64,000 bases of DNA from Bradyrhizobium semiaridum. Lineage in GTDB: Bacteria; Pseudomonadota; Alphaproteobacteria; Rhizobiales; Xanthobacteraceae. This document shows positions 1 to 11,650 of this stretch, piece after piece. Under the pieces are notes generated by a model. It saw nothing but the letters and a program-made list of their open reading frames with translations, was not told the origin of the DNA and did not search any database. The stretch covers positions 1-64,000 of the forward strand of contig NZ_JAGKJJ010000026.1 of NCBI RefSeq assembly GCF_020329505.1, written 5' to 3'. The position numbers and the translations under genes were made by a program. How positions within the stretch are numbered: the first letter of the stretch is position 1; each line of letters begins with the position of its first letter.

Positions 1-170
1 GGTTCCCTCCCCCTCGCGGGGCAGGCAGTCGCATATGGGAATTTGAGTGATGTAGGCGTTGGCGGTGGGCTCCCTCCCCCGCAAGCGGGAGAGGGAGCCC
101 ACCGTCAAATGCCTACATCACTTCAATCCCCCATATGCGATTGCCTGCTTTCCAAGGGGGGTGGGAATCC
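1..170. repeat. Long hairpin-forming intergenic element at the window edge
   Basis: Bases 21-85 and 87-148 form an imperfect inverted repeat. The outer arms carry a TCGCATATGG/CCATATGCGA pair, the middle arms GTGATGTAGGCG/GCCTACATCAC, and the tip is the ctccctcccccgc/gcgggagagggag hairpin. Flanking pyrimidine and purine tracts (1-20 and 149-170) extend the pairing weakly. The same two modules, an ATATGCGATTGCC box and a CTCTCCCGC-GCGGGAGAG hairpin, recur at 32588-32926, and the hairpin alone recurs at 18275-18298, so this is a dispersed repeat family. No coding function is apparent. The element may continue beyond the left edge. Confidence 0.8.
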
Positions 171-175
171 GCGCG

Positions 176-1651
176 CTATCGCTTGGCGCTGGCGAGCTCG
201 GCCGAGCTTCGCGCGGCTTCGGCGAGCTGGGCGGAGATCGCGGCCGTTTCGGCCGGATTGCCCCAGCTCGGCGCATCGCTGCCGTTGCCCCAGGCGCGCG
301 GACGATAGAAGGTGTGGACACCGAACTTGTACATCTTCTTCATCTCGCTGACCCAGGACGGCCGCACCCAATAGGCGTGGTAGTGGGTCGAGCGGTCGAC
401 TTCGGGCAGCCACAATTTGCCGTCGAGCATCGCCTTCGAGATCTTCTTGGCGCGGTCCCACATGTCGGGCTCGCGGACCACGTCGCGCACGTTGTCGCAG
501 GCGAAGGTGAACTGGCAGGCGTAGTGCCGGTGCTTGTTCTGGTAGACCACACCGCACACGGTGTCGGGATATTTGCCGGAGAAGGCGCGGTTCAGCACCA
601 CCTGCGCAACCGCGATCTGGCCACGCACCGCTTCGCCGCGCGCCTCGAAATACACTGCCTCGGCAAGGCACTTCTCCGACTTGGCGCGGGAACGATCGTC
701 GAACAGGCCAAGCCGCTCCGCCGGCGTCTTGCTGTGCTGATCGTCGGCGTTGACCTCGCCCTTCGGCGCGATGCTCTCGCCCATCTCGCCGGCCTTCACC
801 GGGCCGTCGGCATCGACCGGCAGCGAGGCCATCACCTTCATGTCGGGATCGGGCTGCGCGGCCGGCGTCACGATGGTGGGCTCCTCGCCGGGCTGCCAGC
901 GCTCGATGCTCTCGGGCGCGCCGAGCGACGAGCCGAAGAACAGGCTTGAGGTCTGGACCGAGAACGGATCGCGGGCCGTGTCGGCGTGAGCCGCGCGTGC
1001 GGGCGCGGCCGGCGCGGGCTTCAAATCGTTGAGCGGGTCGGCCTCCAGCGACAGCGACACATCCTGCTGCTGCGCGGACGGCTGCGAGTATTGCAGGAGC
1101 GGCGGCGCACGCAGCGCCTCCTGCAATTCGGGATCGAGCGGCGCGTTATCCGCCGGTGCGGTCGCGGTCTTCATCCCCTTCACCGACGAATTCGACGTCG
1201 CCGGATCCTCGTTCGGCTGGCCCGGATTCACGGGCAGCTCCGGCGCGACCGTGTCAGGCGTACGGACGACGAGACGGTCGCCCTTCAGCGTGCGGTCGAC
1301 CCGCGGGAAATCGGAGGCCTGGTAGCGCGGCGGCGGCGCCGCGATCGGATTGCGCGTCACGGTGCCGGTAATGTCTGTGCTCTGATTGCCGAGGCTGGCG
1401 AGAATGACGTTCGGAGCCAGCGGCGCGGAGGTGCCGATCGGACGGCCGAAACTGTAGGTGGCGACCTGGATCGAACCGACCGCGGAGGCGAACACGCGCT
1501 TCTGCCAGCGCTCCGCGACGCCCGGCTGGCGGGCGAGCAGCGAGGCGATATCCTGATATCCGGTCTCGGTCGGCATCAGGGCGAAGATGCTGAGACCGAG
1601 ACCGAAGAGCGCAAATCGTGCGCCCTTCGGCTGGTTACGCAACACAAACAT
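176..1651 (-). CDS. SleB-type cell wall hydrolase
   Basis: Predicted peptidoglycan hydrolase of the SleB (Hydrolase_2) family, 491 residues. The catalytic module lies near residues 328-445. It starts with a Cys-Leu-Ala-Glu-Ala-x-Tyr-Phe-Glu-Ala-Arg-Gly-Glu block, the family signature with its catalytic Glu, and continues with the conserved Ala-Gln-Val-Val-Leu-Asn-Arg and Tyr-x-Cys-Gln-Phe-Thr motifs. The N-terminus has a short basic stretch and a hydrophobic segment (about residues 10-27), consistent with a signal anchor. A long Pro/Ala-rich linker of roughly 230 residues separates anchor and enzyme, so the domain probably works in the periplasm. The open frame begins at a TTG (1666), but ATG 1651 is preferred because homologues begin near MFVLRN. 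The gene is monocistronic, with repeats on both sides. Confidence 0.85.
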   Translation of the reverse strand: MFVLRNQPKGARFALFGLGLSIFALMPTETGYQDIASLLARQPGVAERWQKRVFASAVGSIQVATYSFGRPIGTSAPLAPNVILASLGNQSTDITGTVTRNPIAAPPPRYQASDFPRVDRTLKGDRLVVRTPDTVAPELPVNPGQPNEDPATSNSSVKGMKTATAPADNAPLDPELQEALRAPPLLQYSQPSAQQQDVSLSLEADPLNDLKPAPAAPARAAHADTARDPFSVQTSSLFFGSSLGAPESIERWQPGEEPTIVTPAAQPDPDMKVMASLPVDADGPVKAGEMGESIAPKGEVNADDQHSKTPAERLGLFDDRSRAKSEKCLAEAVYFEARGEAVRGQIAVAQVVLNRAFSGKYPDTVCGVVYQNKHRHYACQFTFACDNVRDVVREPDMWDRAKKISKAMLDGKLWLPEVDRSTHYHAYWVRPSWVSEMKKMYKFGVHTFYRPRAWGNGSDAPSWGNPAETAAISAQLAEAARSSAELASAKR

Positions 1652-1898
1652 CGTACGCTCACGCAACGCTTACTGTGCAATCGAACGCGGTACATCCGCG
1701 CAATTCGACCTTTATCGTTGCTAACGTGTTTAGGTTGCCGCGGAGTTAATCGACGTTGCCCGCGCGCTACACTCAAGTGATCACGCAGCTTCTGAAGATC
1801 GCATCGTGCGCCTTGGTAAATGCGCGGCGGATGAAGCTCGTAAACGGCGCGTCAACGAAGATGGTGAACAGAGCGTTACGCGTACGTCTCTCTCCATC

Positions 1899-1978
1899 CG
1901 TCATTGCGAGCGAAGCGAAGCAATCCATCGCTCCGCACATGCGGGCCAATGGATTGCTTCGCTTCGCTCGCAATGACG
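1899..1978. repeat. Dispersed palindromic repeat, family A
   Basis: A near-perfect 29-base inverted repeat. The arm begins CGTCATTGCGAGCGAAGCG, runs to CAATCCA, and is repeated in inverse orientation at 1950-1978 around a loop of about 22 bases. Related copies occur at 35618-35701 and 38562-38670. Palindromes of this type are common between genes in Bradyrhizobium genomes (recalled, not searched). Confidence 0.88.
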
Positions 1979-1986
1979 ATGGTGCA

Positions 1987-2021
1987 AGAAAAGAAAATGC
2001 CCGGGACAAGCCCGGGCATGA
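1987..2021 (-). terminator. Rho-independent terminator of ppdK
   Basis: Read on the minus strand, a GC-rich stem (ATGCCCGGG ... CCCGGGCAT with a 4-5 base loop) is followed by a T-rich run TTTCTTTTCTT. It lies about 40 bases after the ppdK stop, in the right orientation to end that transcript. Confidence 0.8.
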
Positions 2022-2059
2022 CGCCGCTTGTGACGGTTATTGTGCCACCGCTGCTGCGC

Positions 2060-4945
<2,886 letters not shown>

Positions 4946-5035
4946 GTCAGACAACAATCCGGAAAGAGGGGTCGAGGATGCGCGCCTTACACCATTTTGG
5001 GGGGTCCCGCGCAAGCCGCGAAACCCCGCTTTCCG

Positions 5036-5191
5036 CTACATATGGATCCAACGCAGCAGCCCCATTCCCACCAACCCGACGAAGATCAGGTAGATGGCGA
5101 CGATGTAGTTCAGCAGCCGCGGCATGATGAGGATCAATATGCCCGCGATCAAAGCTACAATGGCAGGCAGATGCGCAGCGGTGATGACCAT
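5036..5191 (-). CDS. DUF3096 small membrane protein
   Basis: A 51-residue, strongly hydrophobic protein with one or two membrane segments (ALIAGILILIMP and YIVAIYLIFVGLVGMGLL). This matches the size and pattern of DUF3096 proteins, whose function is unknown. The open frame runs further upstream to 5299, but ATG 5191 has a good Shine-Dalgarno (CCGGAG) 6-7 bases upstream and gives the family length. It lies just upstream of ppdK on the same strand, with about 90 bases between the DUF3096 stop and the ppdK start. Confidence 0.82.
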   Translation of the reverse strand: MVITAAHLPAIVALIAGILILIMPRLLNYIVAIYLIFVGLVGMGLLRWIHM

Positions 5192-5443
5192 TGAAATTCT
5201 CCGGTGGTTTTCGGAAGATCGAATCGAGAGCGGCAGTCTATCCGCCGGGAACGCAAGTTCCCACATCAAGACGCGCGTGATGCCGACGGGTTCCGGCATC
5301 TCACGAAATTTGCTCGAAAATGCCGCGTATATGACAGTGGTTTTTCCGGAACATCACAGTAGCCGATGAATTGGCTTGCCATGCGCGCTGGCGAAGGCCG
5401 GCGCCTTGGAGCGTGAATGCGCAGCGTGAAGATGGAGTGAGCC

Positions 5444-5803
5444 ATGCGAAACAGATTACTTGCCGTTGCAGCCGTTGCTGCTGCGATCACGGTGCCGGCT
5501 GTTGCCGCACAGGCGCAGACCGTCGGCATCGTTCGCGGCGGTCCTTCAGTCGCCGTCGAGGATGACGGCGGAATCGCAATCGAGCAGCGTCCGGCGTTCC
5601 GTGAATATATCGTGCGCGAGCGCGTGCCGGACTACAGAATCCCCGACCGCATCGCAGTCGGCACCGTGTTGCCGGAAGTCGGCGTGACCTATTACGACGT
5701 ACCGCAGCGGTTCGGCGCGACACCCTATCGCTACACCGTCGTGAATGGCGAGACCGTTCTGGTCGAGCCGCGGTCGCGCCGCATCGTTCAGGTGGTCGAT
5801 TAA
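5444..5803 (+). CDS. DUF1236 secreted protein
   Basis: A 119-residue exported protein. Residues 1-24 are a clear Sec signal peptide ending AVAAQA. The mature part ends in a DUF1236 domain with the characteristic VGTVLPEVGVTYYDVP and RYTVVNGETVLVEP-RRIV strands. The family is common and multicopy in Bradyrhizobium, periplasmic, and of unknown function. The start has a fair ribosome binding site (GGAGTGAGCC). A strong terminator follows at 5883-5921, so the gene is a single-gene transcript. Confidence 0.85.
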   Translation: MRNRLLAVAAVAAAITVPAVAAQAQTVGIVRGGPSVAVEDDGGIAIEQRPAFREYIVRERVPDYRIPDRIAVGTVLPEVGVTYYDVPQRFGATPYRYTVVNGETVLVEPRSRRIVQVVD

Positions 5804-5882
5804 TCCAATCGTGAAGCGACCCGCCTGAATGAGCAGTCCGGGCGCCGCGCAAGCGGATGTGCGCGAGGGTCGACCGGACCAG

Positions 5883-5921
5883 AAAGCCTCGCCTGGCCTC
5901 CCCTCCAGGCGGGGCTTTTCT
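5883..5921. terminator. Bidirectional rho-independent terminator
   Basis: A 14-bp stem AAAGCCTCGCCTGG pairs with CCAGGCGGGGCTTT (one G-T wobble) around an 8-base loop. The AAA/TTT ends give a U-tract in each direction. It sits between the convergent genes ending at 5803 (+) and 5955 (-). Confidence 0.88.
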
Positions 5922-5954
5922 GTTGCGCGCCGGCGCGCCCTGTTACTGCGAGCG

Positions 5955-7052
5955 CTATGACTTGAGGATCGAGAGCAGTGTCGAGGTCGACTTGTAGTTC
6001 TTCACCGCAGCGTCCTGGAAATCCGGCGTCCAGTTGGTCGCCTGCCGCTCCTCCGAGCTCATCGACGAATACTGCTTGAGAATGCCGAGGCTGAACTGGC
6101 GCGGATCGCCGGCGGACTGGCTCTGCTTCAGCGCGTCGAGCACGGCAAGGCGTGTCCGTGTGTTGAGCTCCTGCTTGGCGGCGAAGATCTCCTCGACCGA
6201 GAACTTCTTGTCCTGGTTCAGCGAGATCGCCGAGAGCGAGCGGTTGTCGAGCGAGGACAGGTTGGCGAGCTGACCATTCTTGCGTCCGGGATCGAAGACC
6301 AGTTCCTTGCCGTTCTTCGCCGCTTCGCTCTTCTGCCGGTCGAGGAAGGCGCGCACATCGGTTGCGATGCTGCTGAAGTCGCGCGGCGTATTCGTCTTGG
6401 GCGGCGGCGCCGTCCCCGCCAGCGCTGCTGCGATCGGATCGCCGGGAATGTCCGCCGGCACCGTGTTCGGATCCTGCTGGGTCGCCTGATAGCCCTTCAG
6501 CACCGCGGCGCGCTGCCTGGCCCAGGTCGCCGTCGCCTTCTCCTCGTCGCTGGCGCCGTCGAACCAGTCGAGCGCCGCCTTGTAGCTGACGCTGTAGTCG
6601 CCGGTCAGGCGCGTCGTCGCAAGCGACGGCTGCAGCGCGGCATCAAAACGCTGCTTCAATTCGGCGCCGGCGACCGCCTGCTCATCCGGCGAGAACTTGC
6701 CGCCATTGTTGGTCGAGATCGCGAACAGCGAGCGGCGGTCCAGCGTCGACAGATCGATCGTGGTCTCGCCGTCGACGATCGGGCCCTTCACGCCCGCGAC
6801 CGTGTAGAGCCGGTCGAGCGTGATGCGCGCATCGTTCGTCACCGTCGCGAAGTCGGGCAGCTGCGATTTTGCAAGTTGCGCGCGGGCGGCATCCGACAGC
6901 GTGAGATTGGTGGCCGCGTTCGAGGCGGAAAATGCCGAAGCATCGCCGGCGCTGCCGTCGCCCGACAGCGTCGCGGCGAGCGAGGGCGTCGCTGCGGCGC
7001 GCGCATAGGCCGAACCATACTGGGCGTAAGGATTGGTACCGATCGAGGTCAT
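5955..7052 (-). CDS. Unknown protein with two tandem homologous domains
   Basis: 365 residues, not recognised. The protein contains an internal duplication. Residues about 72-190 align with about 230-355: both hold LDRRSLFAIS / LDNRSLSAIS, then KFSPDEQAVAGAELKQR / KFSVEEIFAAKQELNTR, then a later DEEKATATW / SEERQATNW block. The loops N-N-G-G-K-F-S-P-D-E and N-Q-D-K-K-F-S-V-E-E look like degenerate EF-hand-type acidic loops, which is only an impression. There is no signal peptide; the N-terminus (MTSIGTNPYAQYGSAYA) resembles secreted or cell-surface repeat proteins. ATG 7052 is the obvious start. The gene stands alone between a terminator and glyS. Confidence 0.75.
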   Translation of the reverse strand: MTSIGTNPYAQYGSAYARAAATPSLAATLSGDGSAGDASAFSASNAATNLTLSDAARAQLAKSQLPDFATVTNDARITLDRLYTVAGVKGPIVDGETTIDLSTLDRRSLFAISTNNGGKFSPDEQAVAGAELKQRFDAALQPSLATTRLTGDYSVSYKAALDWFDGASDEEKATATWARQRAAVLKGYQATQQDPNTVPADIPGDPIAAALAGTAPPPKTNTPRDFSSIATDVRAFLDRQKSEAAKNGKELVFDPGRKNGQLANLSSLDNRSLSAISLNQDKKFSVEEIFAAKQELNTRTRLAVLDALKQSQSAGDPRQFSLGILKQYSSMSSEERQATNWTPDFQDAAVKNYKSTSTLLSILKS

Positions 7053-7171
7053 CGGGTCCCTGCATTGGCGCGAGGGCGATTTCTTAAGAAATCGTTGATC
7101 GGTGAGGACCTTCGCAGGGCATGGTTAACAAATTGCAAATTGTGTCGAAATATTTCCCGACAGCCGGCCCC

Positions 7172-9268
7172 TCAGCCCTCGATCCTGGAGAAATCCGCCA
7201 CCGCGCGCGTCGCGGCCCTGATCTCGTTGAGCAGTTTCAGGCGGTTCTCGCGCACCTTCGGATCGTCGTCGTTGACCTTGACCTTGTCGAAGAACGCATC
7301 GACTGCCGGGCGGAGCTTTGCCATCGCGCTCATCGCGGCGGCGAAGTCTTCCTTGGCGACCGCGATGGAGGCCTCTCGCTTCACCTGGTCGATTGCCGCA
7401 GCCAGCATCTTCTCTTCGTCGAGCTTGTAGAGCGCAGCGTCAGGCGCGCCATCGAAGCTGCGCTTGTCCTTCTTCTCTTCGATCGCGAGGATGTTGCTGG
7501 CGCGCTTCGTCCCGGCGAGCAGGTTCTTGCCGTCATCGCTGTCGAGGAATTTGCCGAGTGCTTCGACGCGGCGGACGACCAGCAGCAGATCGTCCTGGCC
7601 GCCGAGCGAGAATACGGCATCGACGAGATCGTGCCGCGCGCCCTGCTCGCGAAGCTGCACCTTCAAACGGTCGGCGAAGAAGGCGAGCAGATCGTTCGGC
7701 AGCGCTTCGACATCCGCTTTGACTGACAGTCCGGACAATGCAGATTTTGCGGCTTTCAGGATCGGCAGACGCAGCGCATTCTCAACGATCAGCCTGATCA
7801 TGCCGAGCGACGCGCGACGCAGCGCATACGGATCCTTCGACCCTGTCGGCTTCTCATCGATCGCCCAGAAACCCGCGAGCGTATCCAGCTTATCCGCCAG
7901 CGCCACAGCCACACTCACCGGATCGGTCGGCACGCGATCGGTCGGCCCCTGCGGCTTCCAATGCTCCTCGCTCGCGGCGGCGACGGAGGCGTCCTCGCCC
8001 TGCGCCAGCGCGTAATACTTGCCCATCAATCCCTGCAACTCGGGGAATTCGCCGACGACTTCGGTCAGCAAATCCGCCTTTGCCAGGCGTGCGGCACGCT
8101 TGGTCTTCTCGACATCGGCGCCGACCAGCGGCGCGATCTCGGCAGCGAGCCGCTCGATCCGCTTGATCCGCTCGGCCTGGGTGCCGAGCTTCTCGTGGAA
8201 CACGATCTGCTCGAACTTCGGCAGCCGGTCTTCCAGCTTGATCTTCAGATCGGTCTCGTAGAAAAATTTCGCGTCGGAGAGACGCGGACGGATCACGCGC
8301 TCGTTGCCGGCGACGATGGTCTTGCCGTCGTCGGGCGCCTCGATGTTGGCGGTCAACACGAACTTGTTGGTCAGCTTGCCCGTCTTGGGATCCTTGACCA
8401 CGAAGCACTTCTGGTTGTTGCGGATGGTGGCGCGGATCACTTCATCGGGGATCGCCAGGAATTCCCGCTCGAACGATCCCATCATCACGACAGGCCATTC
8501 GACGAGGCCCGAAACCTCGTCGAGCAGCACCTGGTCCTCGACCAGTTCGAGGCCCTGCGCGAACGCCAGTTCCTTGGCGTCGGCGAGGATGATGTCCTTG
8601 CGCGCCTGCGGATCGAGGATGACCTTTGCCGCCTTGAGCTTGGCCTCGTAGTCCTCCAAACGGCGCACGGAGATCGGCCCCGGCGCCATGAAGCGGTGAC
8701 CGTAGGTGGTCTGCCCGGCTTCGATGCCGTCGATGGAGAATTTGACGACATCCGGCTCCTCGGTCTCGAGCCCGAAGGTTGCGGTGATCGCGTGCAACGG
8801 CCGCACCCAGGAGAGCGAGCCCGATTTGGCCGAGCGAGCGCCCCAGCGCATCGATTTCGGCCACGGGAAGGTGCGGATGATCACCGGCAACATTTCCGCG
8901 ATGACGTCGATCGCATCGCGTCCGGCCTTCTCGATCAACGCGACGTAGAAATCGCCCTTCGGATCCTTCTGGATGATCGCTTCATCCAGCGACTTCAGAC
9001 CGGTTGCCTTCAGGAAGCCCTGCACCGCCGCATCCGGAGCGCCAATCTTCGGGCCGCGACGTTCGGTCTTCAGGTCGGGCTGGCGCGCAGGGATGCCGTG
9101 CACGGTGAGCGCAAGGCGGCGCGGCGTTGCGAATGCCTTGGCGCCTTCATAGACGAGGCCCTCGGCGACCAGCCTGTCGGTCACCATGCGGCGCAGATCG
9201 TCGGCCGCCTTGGCCTGCATGCGGGCGGGGATTTCTTCGGAGAACAGTTCGAGGAGAAGATCGGGCAT
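7172..9268 (-). CDS. glyS: Glycyl-tRNA synthetase beta subunit
   Basis: 698 residues, the normal length for the beta chain of the heterotetrameric (alpha2beta2) bacterial glycyl-tRNA synthetase. It begins MPDLLLELFSEEIPARMQ, the conserved GlyS start. The central HD-like domain carries the family's conserved KRAARLAKADL and a GKYYALAQGE stretch, and the C-terminus has the anticodon-binding-like helical domain. Its ATG shares one base with the glyQ stop codon (TGATG), so the two chains should be made by coupled translation. Cytosolic and essential for protein synthesis. Confidence 0.97.
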   Translation of the reverse strand: MPDLLLELFSEEIPARMQAKAADDLRRMVTDRLVAEGLVYEGAKAFATPRRLALTVHGIPARQPDLKTERRGPKIGAPDAAVQGFLKATGLKSLDEAIIQKDPKGDFYVALIEKAGRDAIDVIAEMLPVIIRTFPWPKSMRWGARSAKSGSLSWVRPLHAITATFGLETEEPDVVKFSIDGIEAGQTTYGHRFMAPGPISVRRLEDYEAKLKAAKVILDPQARKDIILADAKELAFAQGLELVEDQVLLDEVSGLVEWPVVMMGSFEREFLAIPDEVIRATIRNNQKCFVVKDPKTGKLTNKFVLTANIEAPDDGKTIVAGNERVIRPRLSDAKFFYETDLKIKLEDRLPKFEQIVFHEKLGTQAERIKRIERLAAEIAPLVGADVEKTKRAARLAKADLLTEVVGEFPELQGLMGKYYALAQGEDASVAAASEEHWKPQGPTDRVPTDPVSVAVALADKLDTLAGFWAIDEKPTGSKDPYALRRASLGMIRLIVENALRLPILKAAKSALSGLSVKADVEALPNDLLAFFADRLKVQLREQGARHDLVDAVFSLGGQDDLLLVVRRVEALGKFLDSDDGKNLLAGTKRASNILAIEEKKDKRSFDGAPDAALYKLDEEKMLAAAIDQVKREASIAVAKEDFAAAMSAMAKLRPAVDAFFDKVKVNDDDPKVRENRLKLLNEIRAATRAVADFSRIEG

Positions 9269-10203
9269 CAGGCCGCCCTGCCCGTTTCAGTGTGGATCCA
9301 GGCCTCGCCGCAGGCCTTTGCGAGATCGCGCACCCGCGCGATGTAGCTCTGCCGCTCCGTCACCGAGATGACGCCGCGGGCATCCAGCAGGTTGAAGACG
9401 TGGCTCGCCTTGATGCACTGGTCGTAGGCCGGCAAGGCCATCAGATGTTCCTTTTGATTGCCGCCATCGCGCCAGCCGGCGGCGAGATATTTCCGGCAGG
9501 CCTCTTCGGCCATCCTGAACTGCTCGAACAGCATCGCGGTGTCGGCATATTCGAAATTGTGCCGCGAATATTCCTGCTCGGCCTGCAGGAACACGTCGCC
9601 ATAGGTCACCTTCTCCGCGCCCTCGCGGCCGTTGAAGTTGAGGTCGTAGACCCGGTCGACGCCCTGCACATACATCGCGAGCCGCTCGAGCCCGTAGGTG
9701 AGCTCGCCCGCGACCGGGGCGCATTCGACGCCGGCAACCTGCTGGAAGTAGGTGAACTGGCTGACCTCCATGCCGTCGCACCAGCATTCCCAGCCGAGCC
9801 CCCAGGCCCCCAGCGTCGGGCTTTCCCAATCGTCCTCGACGAAGCGGATGTCATGGATGGCGGAATCGATCCCGATCGCGGCGAGCGACTTCAGGTACAG
9901 CTCCTGAAGGTTCGGTGGCGATGGCTTCATGATCACCTGGAACTGGTAGTAGTGCTGCAGGCGGTTGGGGTTCTCGCCGTAGCGACCGTCCTTCGGCCGC
10001 CGCGATGGCTGCACATAGGCCGCGTTCCACGGCTTCGGCCCCAGCGCGCGCAGGGTGGTGGCGGGATGGAAAGTGCCGGCGCCCATCTCCATGTCGTAGG
10101 GCTGCAGGATGACGCAGCCCTGCTCGGCCCAGAACCGCTGCAAAGCAAGGATGAAGCCCTGGAACGAACGTTCCGGGCGCATGTGGTCAGGCAGAGCGTC
10201 CAT
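9268..10203 (-). CDS. glyQ: Glycyl-tRNA synthetase alpha subunit
   Basis: Catalytic alpha chain that activates glycine and, with GlyS, charges tRNA-Gly. Family hallmarks are RSFQGFILALQRFWAEQGC, QPYDMEMGAGTFHPATTLRALGP, YVQPSRRPKDGRYGENPNRLQHYYQFQV and GWECWCDGMEVSQFTYFQQ. The open frame reaches 10272, but ATG 10203 (MDALPDHMRPERSFQ, 311 residues) is preferred; ATG 10182 (MRPERSFQG) is the other option. It forms an operon with glyS through a 1-base overlap. Confidence 0.97.
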   Translation of the reverse strand: MDALPDHMRPERSFQGFILALQRFWAEQGCVILQPYDMEMGAGTFHPATTLRALGPKPWNAAYVQPSRRPKDGRYGENPNRLQHYYQFQVIMKPSPPNLQELYLKSLAAIGIDSAIHDIRFVEDDWESPTLGAWGLGWECWCDGMEVSQFTYFQQVAGVECAPVAGELTYGLERLAMYVQGVDRVYDLNFNGREGAEKVTYGDVFLQAEQEYSRHNFEYADTAMLFEQFRMAEEACRKYLAAGWRDGGNQKEHLMALPAYDQCIKASHVFNLLDARGVISVTERQSYIARVRDLAKACGEAWIHTETGRAA

Positions 10204-10320
10204 CGTCAGCACGGGTCTCGCGAGGGGTTGGGAAGCGCGCGGGACCGTATCGGCGGCGGCCAATGGAATCAAGGCGATGCCGGAATTCCGGCACCGCCAT
10301 TTTGCGGCTTTTGCAGCTGG

Positions 10321-10512
10321 TTAGCCCGGACGGTACGCGCCGGTCACGGGGTCGCGGCGCAGGGTCTTGATTTCGCTCGCGCGGGTAGCGTCGGCCATGC
10401 GGGCGAGCCGCGCCTCTTCCAGCTCCTGGTTGATCCGGACCGCCGTCTTGTACGCCCAGCGGACCACGGCCAGGCTTCCCAAAACGCCTGCGAATGCAAT
10501 CAGCGCCGGCAT
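10321..10512 (-). CDS. Small single-span membrane protein
   Basis: 63 residues, not recognised. Residues 3-17 form a hydrophobic segment (ALIAFAGVLGSLAVV) followed by a basic/amphipathic helix rich in Glu and Arg, so it is a likely inner-membrane protein with a cytosolic tail. The longer frame starts with GTG 10533, but ATG 10512 has AAGGA at a good distance and is preferred. It is on the same strand as and upstream of glyQ, with about 115 bases between. Confidence 0.65.
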   Translation of the reverse strand: MPALIAFAGVLGSLAVVRWAYKTAVRINQELEEARLARMADATRASEIKTLRRDPVTGAYRPG

Positions 10513-10625
10513 TGGTCGATCCTTGTCGTTCACGTCTGTCAGGCCCCCAATGACCGTATTGTCGCCGAACCCCGCCTGCGCCGCAATCGCGCTTTTGGGG
10601 ACTAAATGGCGCGCTCACAACCGCG

Positions 10626-11540
10626 TTAGAACCCGAATTTGGCCCAAATCGCCCGGGTTTCCAGCGCGGAAATCAACTCCTCGGGCAATCCGGCGATGCC
10701 GTCCAGCTGTGACAGCGACCCCGCCCCCGGCGTCCGGCGGCCGAGCAGGCCGGACAGCAGGCCGCTGGCCGGCGCGATCACCGGCGTCAGCACCTTGTCG
10801 CCATAGCGGGCGCGCAGGGTCGCGCGGATGTCACCGACCCCGTCGGCGAGGCCGAGCCCGATCGCGGTCTCGCCCACCCAATATTCGCCGGTGAACAGCA
10901 CGTCGTCAGGCCCCTTCAGCCGCGCGCCCCGGCTCTGCTTCACCAGCGCAATGAAGACGGCGTGGATCTCGCGCTGGATCGCCTTGAGCCGCGCGACGTC
11001 TTCGGGGTTCTCCGGCAGGAACGGATCGAGCATCGCCTTGTGGCTGCCCGACGTATAGAGCCGCCGCTCGACGCCGATCTTCTTGATCAACCCCTCGAGC
11101 CCGAAGGTGCCGCCGACCACGCCGATCGAGCCGAGGATCGAGGACGGGTCGCAATAAATCTCATCGCCTGCGCAGGCGATCATGTAGCCGCCGGACGCCG
11201 CGACGTCCTCGACGAACACCAGCACCGGCAGCTTCTTCTCGGCGGCGAGTTGGCGGATGCGCAGATAAATCTGACGTGACTGCACAGGTGAGCCGCCGGG
11301 CGAATTGATCACCAGCGCCACCGCCTTGGCATTCCGCGTGCCAAAGGCGCGCTCCAGCATCTTGGCGACGCCGGCGAGATTCATGCCCGGGCGCAGCGGC
11401 GTCACCGCGCCGATCACGCCCGACAGCCGCACCACCGGCACGATCGCCGCGCCGCGCCTGCAGCGTGCAGGAAGTATCCCCTGCAGACGCTCCAGCAGTC
11501 CGCCCGAACGCTGCTGCCGATCACTTATTTGTTCACTCAT
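10626..11540 (-). CDS. S49 family serine peptidase (SppA/SohB-like)
   Basis: 304 residues, the single-domain form of the signal-peptide-peptidase family that cleaves residual signal peptides or membrane-bound fragments. The Clp/crotonase-like fold is evident from VVRLSGVIG, the ALVINSPGGSPVQS oxyanion motif, the nucleophile Ser in VAASGGYMIAC, and the general-base Lys in TSGSHKAMLDPF. No strong N-terminal membrane helix is seen; an amphipathic start (SGGLLERLQGILP) may bind the membrane instead. The 11541-11650 spacer separates it from the divergent small gene at 11651. Confidence 0.9.
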   Translation of the reverse strand: MSEQISDRQQRSGGLLERLQGILPARCRRGAAIVPVVRLSGVIGAVTPLRPGMNLAGVAKMLERAFGTRNAKAVALVINSPGGSPVQSRQIYLRIRQLAAEKKLPVLVFVEDVAASGGYMIACAGDEIYCDPSSILGSIGVVGGTFGLEGLIKKIGVERRLYTSGSHKAMLDPFLPENPEDVARLKAIQREIHAVFIALVKQSRGARLKGPDDVLFTGEYWVGETAIGLGLADGVGDIRATLRARYGDKVLTPVIAPASGLLSGLLGRRTPGAGSLSQLDGIAGLPEELISALETRAIWAKFGF

Positions 11541-11593
11541 GCACTTACCTCGAATTAACCACTTTTTATCACGCCACTGTCATTGGAGTTCGC

Positions 11594-11619
11594 GGAACGC
11601 GTTTTGCATTCTTCCCGTT
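11594..11619 (+). promoter_or_regulatory. EcfG-type general-stress promoter
   Basis: GGAAC at 11594-11598 and CGTT at 11616-11619 are separated by exactly 17 bases. This matches the GGAAC-N16/17-CGTT element recognised by the alphaproteobacterial general stress sigma factor EcfG. It lies 31 bases upstream of the ATG at 11651 on the same strand, a normal promoter distance. Confidence 0.7.
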
Positions 11620-11650
11620 GGATGGCTGCAACGACGCGGCGGAGAGGGAT

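Larger units (their letters stand above)
1652..2059. other. Intergenic region with repeat and terminator, no gene
   Basis: About 400 bases between the hydrolase start and the ppdK stop. The part nearest the hydrolase (1652-1760) should hold its promoter. The rest contains a Bradyrhizobium-type palindrome (1899-1978) and a minus-strand terminator (1987-2021). A minus-strand open frame across 1773-2009 reads partly through the palindrome and is not credible as a gene. Confidence 0.6.

Noticed and set aside
1773..2009. Possible small minus-strand gene upstream of ppdK terminator
   Set aside because: Half of it is the palindromic repeat 1899-1978, and no ribosome site or family match is seen.
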